Positions 36,740-46,245 are shown, counted from the stretch's first letter. The stretch is 64,000 bases of DNA from Gallaecimonas sp. GXIMD4217 (GCF_038087665.1 NZ_CP149925.1:1736870-1800869), one strand, 5' to 3'. The notes: generated from the sequence alone by a model not told the origin. A program made the numbers and translations.

Positions 36740-39058
36740 TTAGCTCAGCTGGCTGAGTGCGTTGTCGGCCAGGCGGAAGCGGTGCTGCACCACATTGCCG
36801 AGGAAGCCGGCGGCATCCTGGTAATGGGACTGCTTCACCAGCGCGTCGGCGGCCGGGATGTTGTGGTAGGTCACCTCCAGGCCGTCGTTGCCGGCCACGG
36901 CCACGGCCACGCCGTGCTCGTGCATGCGGGCAAAGCGCAGCGTCGAGGCCACGTCGTCGCGCTGGCTGGCGGTGAAGGCCAGCAGGTCGAAGAAGGCCGG
37001 CAGCTGCGCCACCTCGGGGGAGGCACCGCCCAGCTGCGCCAGGATGCCGTTGAGGCCGGCGGTCAGGAAGGAGCCGAAGGTACCGGACGACACCGAGGAG
37101 GTGGTGAAGTCGACGCTGACATTGCCGGTGGCGCCGTGGGCGGCGTGCTCGGTCACATAGCTGGAGTGCACGTCACCGGCGATGGTGACCACGCCCAGCG
37201 GCGCGAACAGCTCGTTGATCAGCGACGCCTTGACCTGGGGGAAGCCGTCCCAGTGGTCGACGTTGATGTAGAAGCGCTGCTTGAGCAGCTCAGGCACCAC
37301 CTCGGAGTCGAGGATGTTCTCCAGCAGCGCCAGGCCGGAATCGGGCCTGTCCGCGGACAGGTCGAACAACAGCGGCGCGAAGCTCACCGAGCTGCCCACC
37401 ACCTTGTGGGTGGCGTCGGTGCCGGCCAGGCCGGCCTGCAGCCAGGCCAGCTGGTTGGCGTCGTAGGCGCTCTGCACCGAGCCGCCCTGGCCGCGGGCCA
37501 CCAGCTCCATGAAGGCGGCGTAGATGTCGAAGGTGTCCTTGATCACCAGGTAGCGGGCGCCCAGGAAGTTGAACAGATCGGTCTTGCCCATGGAATAGAA
37601 GGCAATGCCGCGTTCGGCGGCGCTGTCGTCGATGGGGCTCAGGCCCAGCTCGGCGGGCAGCTGGGCGATGACGGCGTTGAGGTAGCCGGTGGCCAGCTTG
37701 CCCTGGATGGCGTTGCCGGCCAGCTCGGCGCCCTTGGCCAGGGCCTCTTCCTGGCTGAGGCCACCCTTGGCCATCAGCGCCTCGATGTAGAGGTTCTGGA
37801 AGACGCCGGTGAGCACCGCCTTGAGCTGGGCGAAGGCGGCATCGTCGATGTCGATGTAGGGGCTGAACAGGCTCTTGACCAGGGCCGTGGCCTGATCCAG
37901 GGGCAGGCCCTTGGCCTGGGCGATGAAGCCGGCGGTGGTGGCCTCGTCCATCACTACTGTGCCCGGGAAGGCGTCTTCCGGGATCAGGTGATCGGGCCTG
38001 AAGCTGCGGTAGTCGGTCATGAACAGGTGCAGGTGCTGGCCAAAGCGCAGATCCCGGTAGATACGGGTGTTGGGGAACAGCTGCTCGTCGGTCAGGGCCA
38101 CCTGGCCGTCGGCCAGGCTGACGCCGGGATCGGCGGCCTGCTCCTGGTCGATGGGCATGTATTCGAAATAGGCGCGCTCGGAGTTGTGCTTGCGAGCCAG
38201 GTTCGCCTCGTTGCGGGTGCCGTCCAGGTAGGTGCCGTTCTGCTGCCAGGAGTCGTCGGAGAACTCGTGGTCGTCCCAGATGGCCACCAGCGGGAAGCGC
38301 TCGTGCACTTCCTGCAGCAGGGCGTCACTGCGGTATTCCTGGTAGAGCTGGCGGTAGTTGTCCAGGCTTTGGGCGGCCTGGAAGGCGGCCTCGCCCTGGC
38401 CGACGGTCAGGGCCCCTTCGCTGTCGCGAAAGGCGATGCTGCGCTCGCTGCCGGTGGCCTGGAAGGAGGCGTCGCCCGTGGTCTCGTAGATGTAGTCGCC
38501 CAGGTGGGCCACGAAGTCGATGTCGTCCTGGGCCAGGATGCTGTGGTAGGTGTTGTAGTAGCGGCCGATGTAGTCCTGGCAGCTGACGAAGGCGAACTTG
38601 ACCGGCACGTCGGCGTCCTGGGCCGGCGCCGTCTTGGTGCGGCCGGTGTTGGAGGCGTGCAGCACGCCGTCCTTTTCATAGAGGAAGCGGTAGTAATAAT
38701 GCTGACCGGGCATCAGGCCGGACACCCTGACCTTGAGGCAGTGGTCGAAATCGGCCTGCACGTCGAGCCGGGTTTCCACCAGCAGGGCATCGAAGCTGTC
38801 GCTGTCGGACAGCTGCAGGGTCAGGGTCTTGTCGCCACTGCCGTCTGCAAGGCGGGTCCAGAGGATCACCGAGTCGGGACGGGGGTCGCCGGACATCAGG
38901 GACTGGGGGAAGAACTGGGGACCCGGCTGGATGCTGGGCTGGGTTTCGGGGCTGCTGCTTTCGCTGCTGTTGTCGCAACCGGCCAGGGTGCTGGTCACGG
39001 CCACGGCCGAGGCGGTGACCGCCAGGGTGCGCAGAAAGTGTCGGCGACTCAAGGTCAT
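36740..39058 (-). CDS. phoD: PhoD-like alkaline phosphatase, Tat lipoprotein
   Basis: A 772-residue enzyme with a twin-arginine signal (SRRHFLRTL) that also ends in a lipobox (STLAGC), so it is probably exported folded and lipid-anchored. A PhoD N-terminal Ig-like domain (about 45-140) precedes the metallophosphatase domain with HLGDYIYE, WDDHEFSDDSW and AGDVHSSY. It is longer than usual because of an insertion of about 150-200 residues between these metal-binding motifs. It should release phosphate from phosphodiesters or monoesters. No Pho box was identified upstream. Confidence 0.88.
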   Translation of the reverse strand: MTLSRRHFLRTLAVTASAVAVTSTLAGCDNSSESSSPETQPSIQPGPQFFPQSLMSGDPRPDSVILWTRLADGSGDKTLTLQLSDSDSFDALLVETRLDVQADFDHCLKVRVSGLMPGQHYYYRFLYEKDGVLHASNTGRTKTAPAQDADVPVKFAFVSCQDYIGRYYNTYHSILAQDDIDFVAHLGDYIYETTGDASFQATGSERSIAFRDSEGALTVGQGEAAFQAAQSLDNYRQLYQEYRSDALLQEVHERFPLVAIWDDHEFSDDSWQQNGTYLDGTRNEANLARKHNSERAYFEYMPIDQEQAADPGVSLADGQVALTDEQLFPNTRIYRDLRFGQHLHLFMTDYRSFRPDHLIPEDAFPGTVVMDEATTAGFIAQAKGLPLDQATALVKSLFSPYIDIDDAAFAQLKAVLTGVFQNLYIEALMAKGGLSQEEALAKGAELAGNAIQGKLATGYLNAVIAQLPAELGLSPIDDSAAERGIAFYSMGKTDLFNFLGARYLVIKDTFDIYAAFMELVARGQGGSVQSAYDANQLAWLQAGLAGTDATHKVVGSSVSFAPLLFDLSADRPDSGLALLENILDSEVVPELLKQRFYINVDHWDGFPQVKASLINELFAPLGVVTIAGDVHSSYVTEHAAHGATGNVSVDFTTSSVSSGTFGSFLTAGLNGILAQLGGASPEVAQLPAFFDLLAFTASQRDDVASTLRFARMHEHGVAVAVAGNDGLEVTYHNIPAADALVKQSHYQDAAGFLGNVVQHRFRLADNALSQLS

Positions 39059-39193
39059 GGTGCCTTCCTTTTATTTTATTTTTTGTCCATCTAATCAGAA
39101 GGCGGCCAAGTCTAGCCGCCTCCATTGACACTACTGTGACAGATTCACCATTGGTTGAAAAGTGGTTGTCAGACCTCCGCCCAGCGCCGTTTT

Positions 39194-40021
39194 TTACTTG
39201 GCCGCCTTGGCCTGTTTCGGCATCGGCGGCACCAGCAGCGCCGGATCCAGGCGCTCCTTGAACCAGTTGATGCGCCAGTCCAGGTGCGGGCCCGTGGCCC
39301 TGCCGGTGGCGCCGACCCGGGCGATGGGATCGCCGGTCTTGATCTCCTGGCCCACCTTCACCTCCAGGCCCGACAGGTGCAGGAAGGACGACGAGACCCC
39401 GTAGCCGTGGTCGATGATCAGGGTGCCGCCGGAATAGAACAGATCCGGCTCGGCCAGCACCACCTTGCCGGGGGCCGGGGCATAGACCAGGGTGCCGGTG
39501 GGCGCGGCCACGTCCACGCCGAAGTGGGGACGGCGCGGCTCGCCGTTGTAGTAGCGCTGGGAGCCATAGACGCCGGTCACAGGGCCGGTCAGGGGCCACT
39601 GGAAGGGGGCGGTGAAATCCAGGCGGTCGCTGTCCAGGGCCCTGGCCTTGGCCACCTTGGCGCCCTCGCGGCGGATCCGCGCCAGGGTTTCCTTGGGCGG
39701 GTTGACGGTCTTGGCCGGTACGCCGTTGACCTTCTGGATGGCGTACTTGCGGGCCCTGGGCTTGAGGGTTTCACTGCGCTGCTCGCCCTGGTGCTGGATC
39801 ACCAGCTGGTGGCTCTTGTCGTCGTCACGGCCGAAGCCGAACACAAAATGGCCCTGGGGGCTGACCTTGAGGGCCTGGCCGTCCAGGGTGACGGTGGCGC
39901 CGGGGGCGGTCTGGCCCCGCACCAGGCTGCCCTGGAGGATGTCGCCCCCCAGCTGCAGGGGGATCTGGGCCTGGGCGGCGGCGCTGAGCAGCAGGCTGGC
40001 GACAAGGAGGGGAAATTTCAT
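39194..40021 (-). CDS. M23-family (LytM-like) peptidase
   Basis: A 275-residue exported protein: signal peptide (1-19, ending AAAQA), an N-terminal beta domain, and a C-terminal M23 domain with HFGVDVAAPTGTLVYAP. The second motif reads GPHLDWR, where the usual HxH is HxD. This variant is found in a proteobacterial subfamily, so activity cannot be excluded. These proteins cut peptidoglycan cross-links or activate amidases. I start at ATG 40019-40021. It is divergent from pyrC with 69 bp between the starts. Confidence 0.85.
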   Translation of the reverse strand: MKFPLLVASLLLSAAAQAQIPLQLGGDILQGSLVRGQTAPGATVTLDGQALKVSPQGHFVFGFGRDDDKSHQLVIQHQGEQRSETLKPRARKYAIQKVNGVPAKTVNPPKETLARIRREGAKVAKARALDSDRLDFTAPFQWPLTGPVTGVYGSQRYYNGEPRRPHFGVDVAAPTGTLVYAPAPGKVVLAEPDLFYSGGTLIIDHGYGVSSSFLHLSGLEVKVGQEIKTGDPIARVGATGRATGPHLDWRINWFKERLDPALLVPPMPKQAKAAK

Positions 40022-40090
40022 GGCGGCTCCCAAATGTTACGACCTTTTGCGCTATCATAACGCCGCAAAGCTGAACCACAAGGAAAGCCC

Positions 40091-41437
40091 ATGTCCCGTA
40101 CCCTGATCAAGAACGCCCTCCTCATCAACGAAGGCAAACGTTTCGAGTCCGATCTGCTGATCAAAGACGGCCGCATCGACACCATCGCCCGCGACATCAG
40201 CGCCGAGGGCGCCACCGTGGTCGACGCCGCCGGCCGCTACCTGATGCCGGGCATGATCGACGATCAGGTGCACTTTCGCGAGCCGGGCCTGACCCACAAG
40301 GGCAACATCGCCTCCGAGTCCCAGGCCGCCGCCGCCGGCGGCGTCACCTCCTTCATGGAGATGCCCAACGTCAATCCCCAGACCACCACCCTGGAGGTGC
40401 TGGAGGCCAAGTACGAGCTGGCCAGGGGTCGCAGCGCCGCCAACTACAGCTTCTACATGGGCTCCACCAACGACAACCTGGACGAGATCCGCCGCCTGCC
40501 CGCCAATGACGTCTGCGGCGTCAAGATCTTCATGGGCGCCTCCACCGGCAACATGCTGGTGGACGACGAGCAGGTGCTGGAGCAGATCTTCGCCGATTGC
40601 CCCACCCTGATCGCCACCCACTGCGAAGACACCCCCATGATCCAGGCCCTGGAGGACCAGGCCCGCGCCAGGTACGGCGAGGACGTGCCCATGGTCGAGC
40701 ACGCCCGCATCCGCTCCCGGGAAGCCTGTTACAAGTCCTCGTCCATGGCGGTGGGCCTGGCCAAGCGCTTCGGCAGCCGACTGCACGTGCTGCACATCAC
40801 CACCAAGGACGAGCTGGCCCTGTTCGAGGCCGCCCCGACCCTGGCCGATTTGGCCAAGAAGCAGATCACCGCCGAGGCCTGCGTCCACCACCTGTTCTTC
40901 AACGCCGGTGACTACGAGCGCCTGGGCGCCCAGATCAAGTGCAACCCCAGCGTCAAGGAAGCCGAGGATCAGGCGGCCCTGCTGCAGGCGGTCAAGGACG
41001 GCGTCATCGACATCATCGCCACCGATCACGCCCCCCACACCTGGGAAGAAAAGCAGAACCCCTACTTCAAGGCGCCCTCAGGCGTGCCTCTGGTCCAGCA
41101 CGCGGTGCAGACCACCCTGGAGCTGGTCAAGCAGGGCCACTTCAGCCTGGAGCTGGCGGTGCAGAAGCTCAGCCATGCCGTGGCCGAGCGCTACCAGCTG
41201 GAAGGCCGCGGCTACCTGCGCGAAGGCTACTTCGCCGATCTGGTGCTGGTGGATCCCAACCAGCCGCAGCTGATCACCAAGGACAACATCCGCTACCACT
41301 GCAACTGGAGCCCCTTCGACGGCTTCAACTTCAGCCACAGCATCGCCGGCACCTGGGTCAACGGCCAGCACGTCTTCGACGGCGCCGAGCTGCTCAGGGT
41401 CGACGCCGGCCAGCGGCTGCGCTTTAACCGCCGCTGA
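40091..41437 (+). CDS. pyrC: Dihydroorotase, class I type
   Basis: A 448-residue cyclic amidohydrolase that forms dihydroorotate in pyrimidine synthesis. The metal motif DDQVHFREPG (about 57-66), FMEMPNVNP and the catalytic IIATDHAPHTWEEK are present. Its length and motifs are those of the class I enzymes (about 430-450 residues), not of the shorter E. coli PyrC (348). The ribosome binding site AAGGAAA lies seven bases before ATG 40091. It ends with a strong bidirectional terminator. Confidence 0.9.
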   Translation: MSRTLIKNALLINEGKRFESDLLIKDGRIDTIARDISAEGATVVDAAGRYLMPGMIDDQVHFREPGLTHKGNIASESQAAAAGGVTSFMEMPNVNPQTTTLEVLEAKYELARGRSAANYSFYMGSTNDNLDEIRRLPANDVCGVKIFMGASTGNMLVDDEQVLEQIFADCPTLIATHCEDTPMIQALEDQARARYGEDVPMVEHARIRSREACYKSSSMAVGLAKRFGSRLHVLHITTKDELALFEAAPTLADLAKKQITAEACVHHLFFNAGDYERLGAQIKCNPSVKEAEDQAALLQAVKDGVIDIIATDHAPHTWEEKQNPYFKAPSGVPLVQHAVQTTLELVKQGHFSLELAVQKLSHAVAERYQLEGRGYLREGYFADLVLVDPNQPQLITKDNIRYHCNWSPFDGFNFSHSIAGTWVNGQHVFDGAELLRVDAGQRLRFNRR

Positions 41438-41454
41438 GCGACACAGCGCTAAAT

Positions 41455-41481
41455 AAAAAAGGGGCCGGTCGGCCCCTTTTT
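41455..41481 (+). terminator. pyrC terminator
   Basis: GGGGCC-GGTC-GGCCCC hairpin (41461-41476) with A run before and T run after. Confidence 0.9.
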
Positions 41482-41532
41482 CAATTCAGCTTGTAGCGCC
41501 CGCCGAGTGCAGTCGCCTACCTCACCCAGACA

Positions 41533-41577
41533 CTAATCTGACAGCCCAAGGCGGCGGCGCAGCCGATCCCGGCCCAG
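41533..41577 (-). repeat. Diverged copy of the yejK 3' end
   Basis: On the minus strand this reads LGRDRLRRRLGLSD and a stop. It matches the true yejK ending LRDQLRRRFGLSE 46 bp upstream on the transcript, with synonymous and conservative changes. It is not open further back, so it is a remnant. Confidence 0.75.
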
Positions 41578-41623
41578 GTTTCAGCAGGTGGCCCGCCGTG
41601 CCGCTTGGATGGTTGAGCTAAGC

Positions 41624-42640
41624 CTATTCAGAAAGCCCAAAGCGGCGGCGCAGCTGATCCCGCAGGTTCGGTGGCGTGCCCTTGATGGTCAGGGTGTCGG
41701 TGTTGGCGTCGTAGAAGACCCGCTCGTTGAGGTGCTTTTCCTCGAAGCTGACGGTGACGCCGGCGCCGGTGCCGGAGAACTTGACCAGGGGCCTGAGGGC
41801 GTTGCTGTCCACCGGAAAGGCCTCTTCCAGGCCGTAATCGCCGCCCTTGGCGAAGTCGTCGAACTTGGGCGCCCCTTCCCAGGGCGGCAGCTGCTCGGCC
41901 AGCTCGCTGATGCTGACTTCCTCGCCGGCCTGGGCCTGGCCCTTGCAGTAGTCGAACACCTGCTTGCAGGCGGCCTGGCGCTCTTCCTTGGCCAGGTCGC
42001 TGGCAGCGCAGTAGTCGTCCACGGCACTCATCAGCGCCTTGCTCTGGGCCTTGGCGTCCACGCTTTCCTCGCAGCCAAGGAACTCCATGAAGAAGTCGGC
42101 CACCTTGCGGCCGGCCCGGCCCTTGATGAAGCTGATGTACTGGCGGCGCTCCGGCTCGGTCTGCCAGGCGGTGATGTCGATGCAGGCGGCCAGCTGCAGG
42201 CTCTTCATCTCCAAAAAGCGGGTCTGGCCCAGCTCCAGGCTGTCGGTGACCGTGACCGATTCGGAGGCCTTGAGCTGCATCACCAGCAGCTTCTCCACCG
42301 CCAGGTGGTGGTAATGGGCCAGCAGCAGGTAGCCGGGCTCGAGGATGGCGAACTTGTTCATCTCCTCCATCAGCCGGTCGGCGCCCTGGTGGGAGAAGGC
42401 CACGAAATCCTGCTGGCCGTCCAGGAAGGAGGCCAGGGCCTCGGCAAAGGGAGAACCGGCCTCGTGGAAGGCGGCAAAGGCCTTGCCGGGCTTGGAGGCG
42501 TAACCGCTGTGCAGCTCGGTAACCAGTTGGGTGACGGCCTCGGTGGCGGCCAGGCTGCTGTCCCGGGGACGCACGGCCAGCAGGCCTTCCTGGTTCAGCT
42601 CCAGGCGGTGCAAAATCAGATGATCGACGCGAATACTCAT
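41624..42640 (-). CDS. yejK: Nucleoid-associated protein YejK
   Basis: A 338-residue protein of the NdpA/YejK family (E. coli 335). It starts MSIRVDHLILHRLE and contains NKFAILEPGYLLLAHYHHLAVEKLL. It associates with the nucleoid; its exact biochemical role is unknown. I use ATG 42638-42640 rather than the GTG two codons upstream. It is divergent from yejL with 66 bp between, the arrangement known from E. coli. A partial copy of its 3' end lies just beyond the stop codon. Confidence 0.93.
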   Translation of the reverse strand: MSIRVDHLILHRLELNQEGLLAVRPRDSSLAATEAVTQLVTELHSGYASKPGKAFAAFHEAGSPFAEALASFLDGQQDFVAFSHQGADRLMEEMNKFAILEPGYLLLAHYHHLAVEKLLVMQLKASESVTVTDSLELGQTRFLEMKSLQLAACIDITAWQTEPERRQYISFIKGRAGRKVADFFMEFLGCEESVDAKAQSKALMSAVDDYCAASDLAKEERQAACKQVFDYCKGQAQAGEEVSISELAEQLPPWEGAPKFDDFAKGGDYGLEEAFPVDSNALRPLVKFSGTGAGVTVSFEEKHLNERVFYDANTDTLTIKGTPPNLRDQLRRRFGLSE

Positions 42641-42706
42641 TGCCACACAGGTTCTGTAAAAGGGCGTGCTATCATAGCAGCTTTATTGCTTCTGAAGGAT
42701 TTTCCC

Positions 42707-42928
42707 ATGCCCATTATCTCCAAATACGGCGACGACCAACTGGCCAACCTGACCACCCAGATCCTGGCCCTGCTGGCCCAGGAAAAGGCCCCCGTCGACC
42801 TGAGCATGATGGCCCTGGGCAACGCCCTGTCCAATATCCTCAACGAGGACATTCCCGCCGCCAAGCGCCAGGCCGTGGCCGAGCAGATCGGCAAGTCGCT
42901 GTTGCAGAGCGTCAAGACCGCCTCCTGA
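42707..42928 (+). CDS. yejL: YejL family protein (DUF1414)
   Basis: A 73-residue protein, the family's usual length (75 in E. coli). It begins MPIISKYGDDQLANLTTQIL and has the conserved LMMALGN-like region (LSMMALGNALSNIL). The function is unknown. The ribosome binding site is GAAGGA. It precedes yejM by 63 bp on the same strand, as in E. coli. Confidence 0.92.
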   Translation: MPIISKYGDDQLANLTTQILALLAQEKAPVDLSMMALGNALSNILNEDIPAAKRQAVAEQIGKSLLQSVKTAS

Positions 42929-42991
42929 TTGCCCCCTTCACGCCAATCGTGTGAGAATAAAACCCATATCCATCAAGAGATAACGCAGCGG

Positions 42992-44845
42992 ATGACAGAG
43001 CAGCAGGAAGCCAAGAACGACGCCCGTCTGGCCAATCGCATCTCCAGGCTGATCAACTGGGGCCACTGGTTCACCTTCTTCAACATCCTGCTGGCCATGG
43101 TCATCGGCAGCCGTTACCTGCTGGAAAGCGGCCTGCCCGACAGCCTGCTGGGCGTCGCCTATACGGTGGTGACCTGGGCCGGGCACTTCGCCTTTTTGAC
43201 CTTCATCCTGTTCGTGATCACCCTGTTCCCGCTGTCGATCCTGCTGCCCATGCCGCGGCTGGTGAGGCTGTCGGGGGCGGTGCTGGCCACGGCCGGCCAG
43301 CTGGTGCTGCTGGCCGACACCTTCGTGTTCGGCCAGTACCGGCTGCACCTGAACAACTTCATCTGGGATCTGCTCAAAAGCGGCGAAGGCCAGGTGCTCA
43401 GCGAAGGCTATTTCACCTGGATGGCCCTGGGCGGCCTGGCGGTGCTGATCTTCGCCCTGGAGCTGACCGCCGGCAACTGGTTCTGGAAGCGCCAGAGCAA
43501 GTTCAAGGAAAAGAAGCTCGGCTTCCACCTGGCCACCGTCTTCGTCAGCTGCTTCTTCAGCTCCCACCTGCTGCACGTCTGGGCCGACGCCAACCTCTAT
43601 TACCCCATCATGCGCCAGGGCGCGGTGTTCCCGCTGTCCTACCCGGCCACCGCCAAGACCTTCATGGCCCGCCACGGCCTGCTGGACATGGAGGACTACA
43701 AGCGCAAGCAGCGCCAGGCCGAAGGCAGCGAATCGCTGCTGCGCCTGCCGTTGGACGCCGGCCAGTGCCGCCGCAGCCCCAATATCCTGCTGGTGGTGGT
43801 GGACGGCCTGAGGCCGGATGCCCTGGCGGCCATGCCGGGCCTGAGCCGGTACCGGGATGAGTTCCAGGTCTTCGAGCGCCACTTCTCCGGCTCCAACGAC
43901 GCCAAGGACGGGCTCTTCTCGCTCTTCTACGGCCTGCCCGCCGTCTACGAAGACGCCGTGGCCATCGGCGGCAACGACTCGGTGCTGATGGGCACCCTGG
44001 CCAAGGCCGGCTATGCGTTCGGCATCTTCTCCTCCGAGGGCCTGGCCCAGAGCGGCCTGGACACCACGGCCCTGCGTCACCAGGCCGGTGGGGCGGCGGC
44101 CTTCACCGGTACCATTTCCAGGCGCGACGCCAAGGCGGCCCAGGCCATGCAGGGCTGGCTGGCCAAGCAGCAGGGGCCCTTCTTCGGCTACCTGCAGCTG
44201 AGCGCGCCGGCCCACTTCTCCACCCCCAACGGCTACGAGAACCCCTTCCAGCCGGACTGGCAGGTGGTCAACCTCAACGAGCTGGACAGGGACAGCGACC
44301 CGACCCCGGTCAAGAACCGCTACCGTAACGCCGCCCACTACAGCGACAGCCTGCTGGCGCCGCTGCTGGACGGCCTCAAGGCGCAGGGCCGCCTGGACGA
44401 CACCATAGTGGTAGTGACCTCGGATCACGGCATGGCCTTCAACGACATGGCCGACGGCCAGTGGGGCTACAACTCCAGCTTCTCCCGGTTCCAGACCCAG
44501 GTGCCGCTGCTGATCCACTGGCCCGGCATGACCCCGGCCCGCCATGACAAGCTGACCGCCCACCAGGATCTGGTACCCACCCTGCTCGGCACCGGCCTGG
44601 ATTGCGAACTGCCGGCCAGCCGCTATGCCAGCGGCATGAGCCTGTTCGCCGACCAGGGCCACCAGTGGGTGGTGCTGGGGGATTACCACGACTTCGCCAT
44701 AGTGCAGCCGGACCGGGTCATGGTGATGAACAAGCTGGGCCAGTACAGCATCCGCGACAACGACTACCGGGAGCTCCCCGACGCCAAGATCCGGGTGGCG
44801 GTGCTGATGGACGCGCTCAAGGAGCTCAAGCGCTTCTACCGCTGA
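42992..44845 (+). CDS. yejM: LapC/PbgA (YejM) inner-membrane regulator of LPS synthesis
   Basis: A 617-residue protein. Five hydrophobic segments (about 22-190) are followed by a periplasmic sulfatase-like domain (about 250-600) with LLVVVDGLRPDAL and VTSDHGMAF. In E. coli it controls LpxC turnover through LapB and so sets lipopolysaccharide level. I start at ATG 42992 (MTEQQEAKND) because the upstream 21 residues are not family-like. It follows yejL and ends with a good terminator. Confidence 0.92.
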   Translation: MTEQQEAKNDARLANRISRLINWGHWFTFFNILLAMVIGSRYLLESGLPDSLLGVAYTVVTWAGHFAFLTFILFVITLFPLSILLPMPRLVRLSGAVLATAGQLVLLADTFVFGQYRLHLNNFIWDLLKSGEGQVLSEGYFTWMALGGLAVLIFALELTAGNWFWKRQSKFKEKKLGFHLATVFVSCFFSSHLLHVWADANLYYPIMRQGAVFPLSYPATAKTFMARHGLLDMEDYKRKQRQAEGSESLLRLPLDAGQCRRSPNILLVVVDGLRPDALAAMPGLSRYRDEFQVFERHFSGSNDAKDGLFSLFYGLPAVYEDAVAIGGNDSVLMGTLAKAGYAFGIFSSEGLAQSGLDTTALRHQAGGAAAFTGTISRRDAKAAQAMQGWLAKQQGPFFGYLQLSAPAHFSTPNGYENPFQPDWQVVNLNELDRDSDPTPVKNRYRNAAHYSDSLLAPLLDGLKAQGRLDDTIVVVTSDHGMAFNDMADGQWGYNSSFSRFQTQVPLLIHWPGMTPARHDKLTAHQDLVPTLLGTGLDCELPASRYASGMSLFADQGHQWVVLGDYHDFAIVQPDRVMVMNKLGQYSIRDNDYRELPDAKIRVAVLMDALKELKRFYR

Positions 44846-44857
44846 GCCAGGAACATC

Positions 44858-44885
44858 AAAAAAGGGCGGCCCATGGCCGCCCTTT
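44858..44885 (+). terminator. yejM terminator, shared with dgkA
   Basis: AAAGGGCGGCC/GGCCGCCCTTT hairpin between convergent genes, with A run and T run on the two sides. Confidence 0.9.
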
Positions 44886-44900
44886 TTCATGGCTGCACGC

Positions 44901-45272
44901 CTACCAGAAGCGCTCCACCAGCTTGAGGCCCCACACCAGCGCCACCAGCAGCAGCGACACCAGCACCGCGGCGCTGCCGATGTCCTTGGCCCGGCCGGAC
45001 AACTCGTGGCGCTCCAGGCCTATCCTGTCCACCACCGCCTCTATGGCGGAATTGAGCAGTTCGGCCAGCACCACCACAAACAGCGGGATGATCAGCAGGG
45101 CCCGTTCCATGGCGCTTTCGCCGAGCCAGAAGGCCCCCGGCAGCATCACCAGCATCAGCAGGCTCTCCTGGCGGAAGGCCTCCTCGTTGCGCCAGGCGGC
45201 CGCCAGGCCCTTCATGGAGTAGCGGGCGGCGGCCCAGATCCGGGCAAAACCCTTGCGTCCGTGGGATTTCAT
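44901..45272 (-). CDS. dgkA: Diacylglycerol kinase
   Basis: A 123-residue three-helix inner-membrane enzyme (E. coli DgkA 122). The signature ELLNSAIEAVVDRIG lies in the middle, with EEAFRQE just before it. It recycles diacylglycerol to phosphatidic acid. I start at ATG 45270-45272; an upstream extension in frame is not family-like. It is convergent with yejM. Confidence 0.95.
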   Translation of the reverse strand: MKSHGRKGFARIWAAARYSMKGLAAAWRNEEAFRQESLLMLVMLPGAFWLGESAMERALLIIPLFVVVLAELLNSAIEAVVDRIGLERHELSGRAKDIGSAAVLVSLLLVALVWGLKLVERFW

Positions 45273-45491
45273 GGGCGATTCCTTGACTGAAAACCGCCCC
45301 ATTATCACCAAAGGCCCAAGCCCTGAAAACCGCTGGCAGATGAATAACGTATAAAAGAGCAGCAAGCGGGCCAAAAAGGAAGCAAACACACCGAAAGGAC
45401 CATTTTAGGCTTGCATGGCAGGCCGTTATGAGTAAACTTGTCCCCGTTCTCAGCGGCAAGCCCCCACGCTTACTGAGACAAAAATGGTCAA

Positions 45492-45568
45492 CGGCGCGTA
45501 GCGCAGCCTGGTAGCGCACTGTCATGGGGTGTCAGGGGTCGGAGGTTCAAATCCTCTCGCGCCGACCA
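45492..45568 (+). tRNA. tRNA-Pro(GGG), copy 1
   Basis: 77 nt including CCA. Acceptor CGGCGCG/CGCGCCG, D arm GCGCAGCCTGGTAGCGC, anticodon loop ATGGGGT giving anticodon GGG, T arm GGAGGTTCAAATCCTC. It is very similar to E. coli proL. Confidence 0.95.
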
Positions 45569-45641
45569 TCAACCCGCCGGGGTTGTCAAAATCACGGATT
45601 CTCGGTGGCTATTCCCCACGCTCAGCCGAGTCTCATGGTAA

Positions 45642-45718
45642 CGGCGCGTAGCGCAGCCTGGTAGCGCACTGTCATGGGGTGTCAGGGGTCGGAGGTTCAA
45701 ATCCTCTCGCGCCGACCA
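45642..45718 (+). tRNA. tRNA-Pro(GGG), copy 2
   Basis: Identical to copy 1 over all 77 nt, starting 150 bp downstream in the same orientation. The two probably share one precursor transcript ended by the hairpin at 45727-45755. Confidence 0.95.
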
Positions 45719-45726
45719 AAAAGAGA

Positions 45727-45755
45727 AAGCCCTCACCATCTGGTGGGGGCTTTTT
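45727..45755 (+). terminator. Terminator of the tRNA-Pro pair
   Basis: AGCCCTCACCA/TGGTGGGGGCT stem with a short loop and a T run, starting 9 bp after copy 2. Confidence 0.85.
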
Positions 45756-45757
45756 CG

Positions 45758-46152
45758 TTATGCCATGTGTTCCATCTCACCGCTCAGTTCACACCAGCCA
45801 TGGCGCCGTTCCTCGTATACCGACAGGGTCGGCGCCGGGAAGGCCGGATCGGCAAAGGCCCCACCGGCACCGCGATCACCCCGGGCTCGGCCTGGCAGGC
45901 ATAGCAGAGGGTCGAACCGCAGTGGGGGCAGAAGGTGAAGCTGATGGCCTGGCCGCTGCCGCCCGGGCGCACATGGTCCCTGCCCTCCCCCTGCAGTGCC
46001 ACCTTTTCTTCCGGAAAGCGGGCCTGCACCGCAAAGGCGCTGCCGGAGCGCCGCTGGCAGGCCAGGCAATGGCAGGCCGATACCCGTAGCGGCTCGCCCT
46101 CGGCCACCAATCGTAATTGCCCGCAGCTGCAGGCCGCCTCACGCCGTTTCAT
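45758..46152 (-). pseudogene. GFA-family (CENP-V fold) gene with a frameshift
   Basis: The N-terminal frame (ATG 46150-46152, MKRREAACSCGQLRLV) carries the GFA zinc cysteines CSCG, CHCLACQ and CPHCGSTL and runs to VIAVPVG. There, near 45858-45863 (a run of G/C), the family sequence continues in another frame as AFADPAFPAPTLSVYEERRH and ends at 45758. One missing base explains it. Without correction the protein would end in an unrelated basic tail at 45784. Family members are glutathione-dependent formaldehyde-activating-like proteins, mostly uncharacterised. It could be a true pseudogene or a base-calling error. Confidence 0.8.
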
Positions 46153-46245
46153 ACCCTTCTCCCTGGTCGTTTTTGCCACGCTATCATGGTCTTACGAAGG
46201 CGCCAATTGGTTTACAATAGGGACTTTCCCCTTTGCGGAGCGCCC

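Noticed and set aside
45492-45718. Integration (att) site at the tRNA-Pro pair
   Set aside because: No integrase or other mobile gene lies next to either tRNA; the second copy is a complete tRNA gene, not a 3' fragment.
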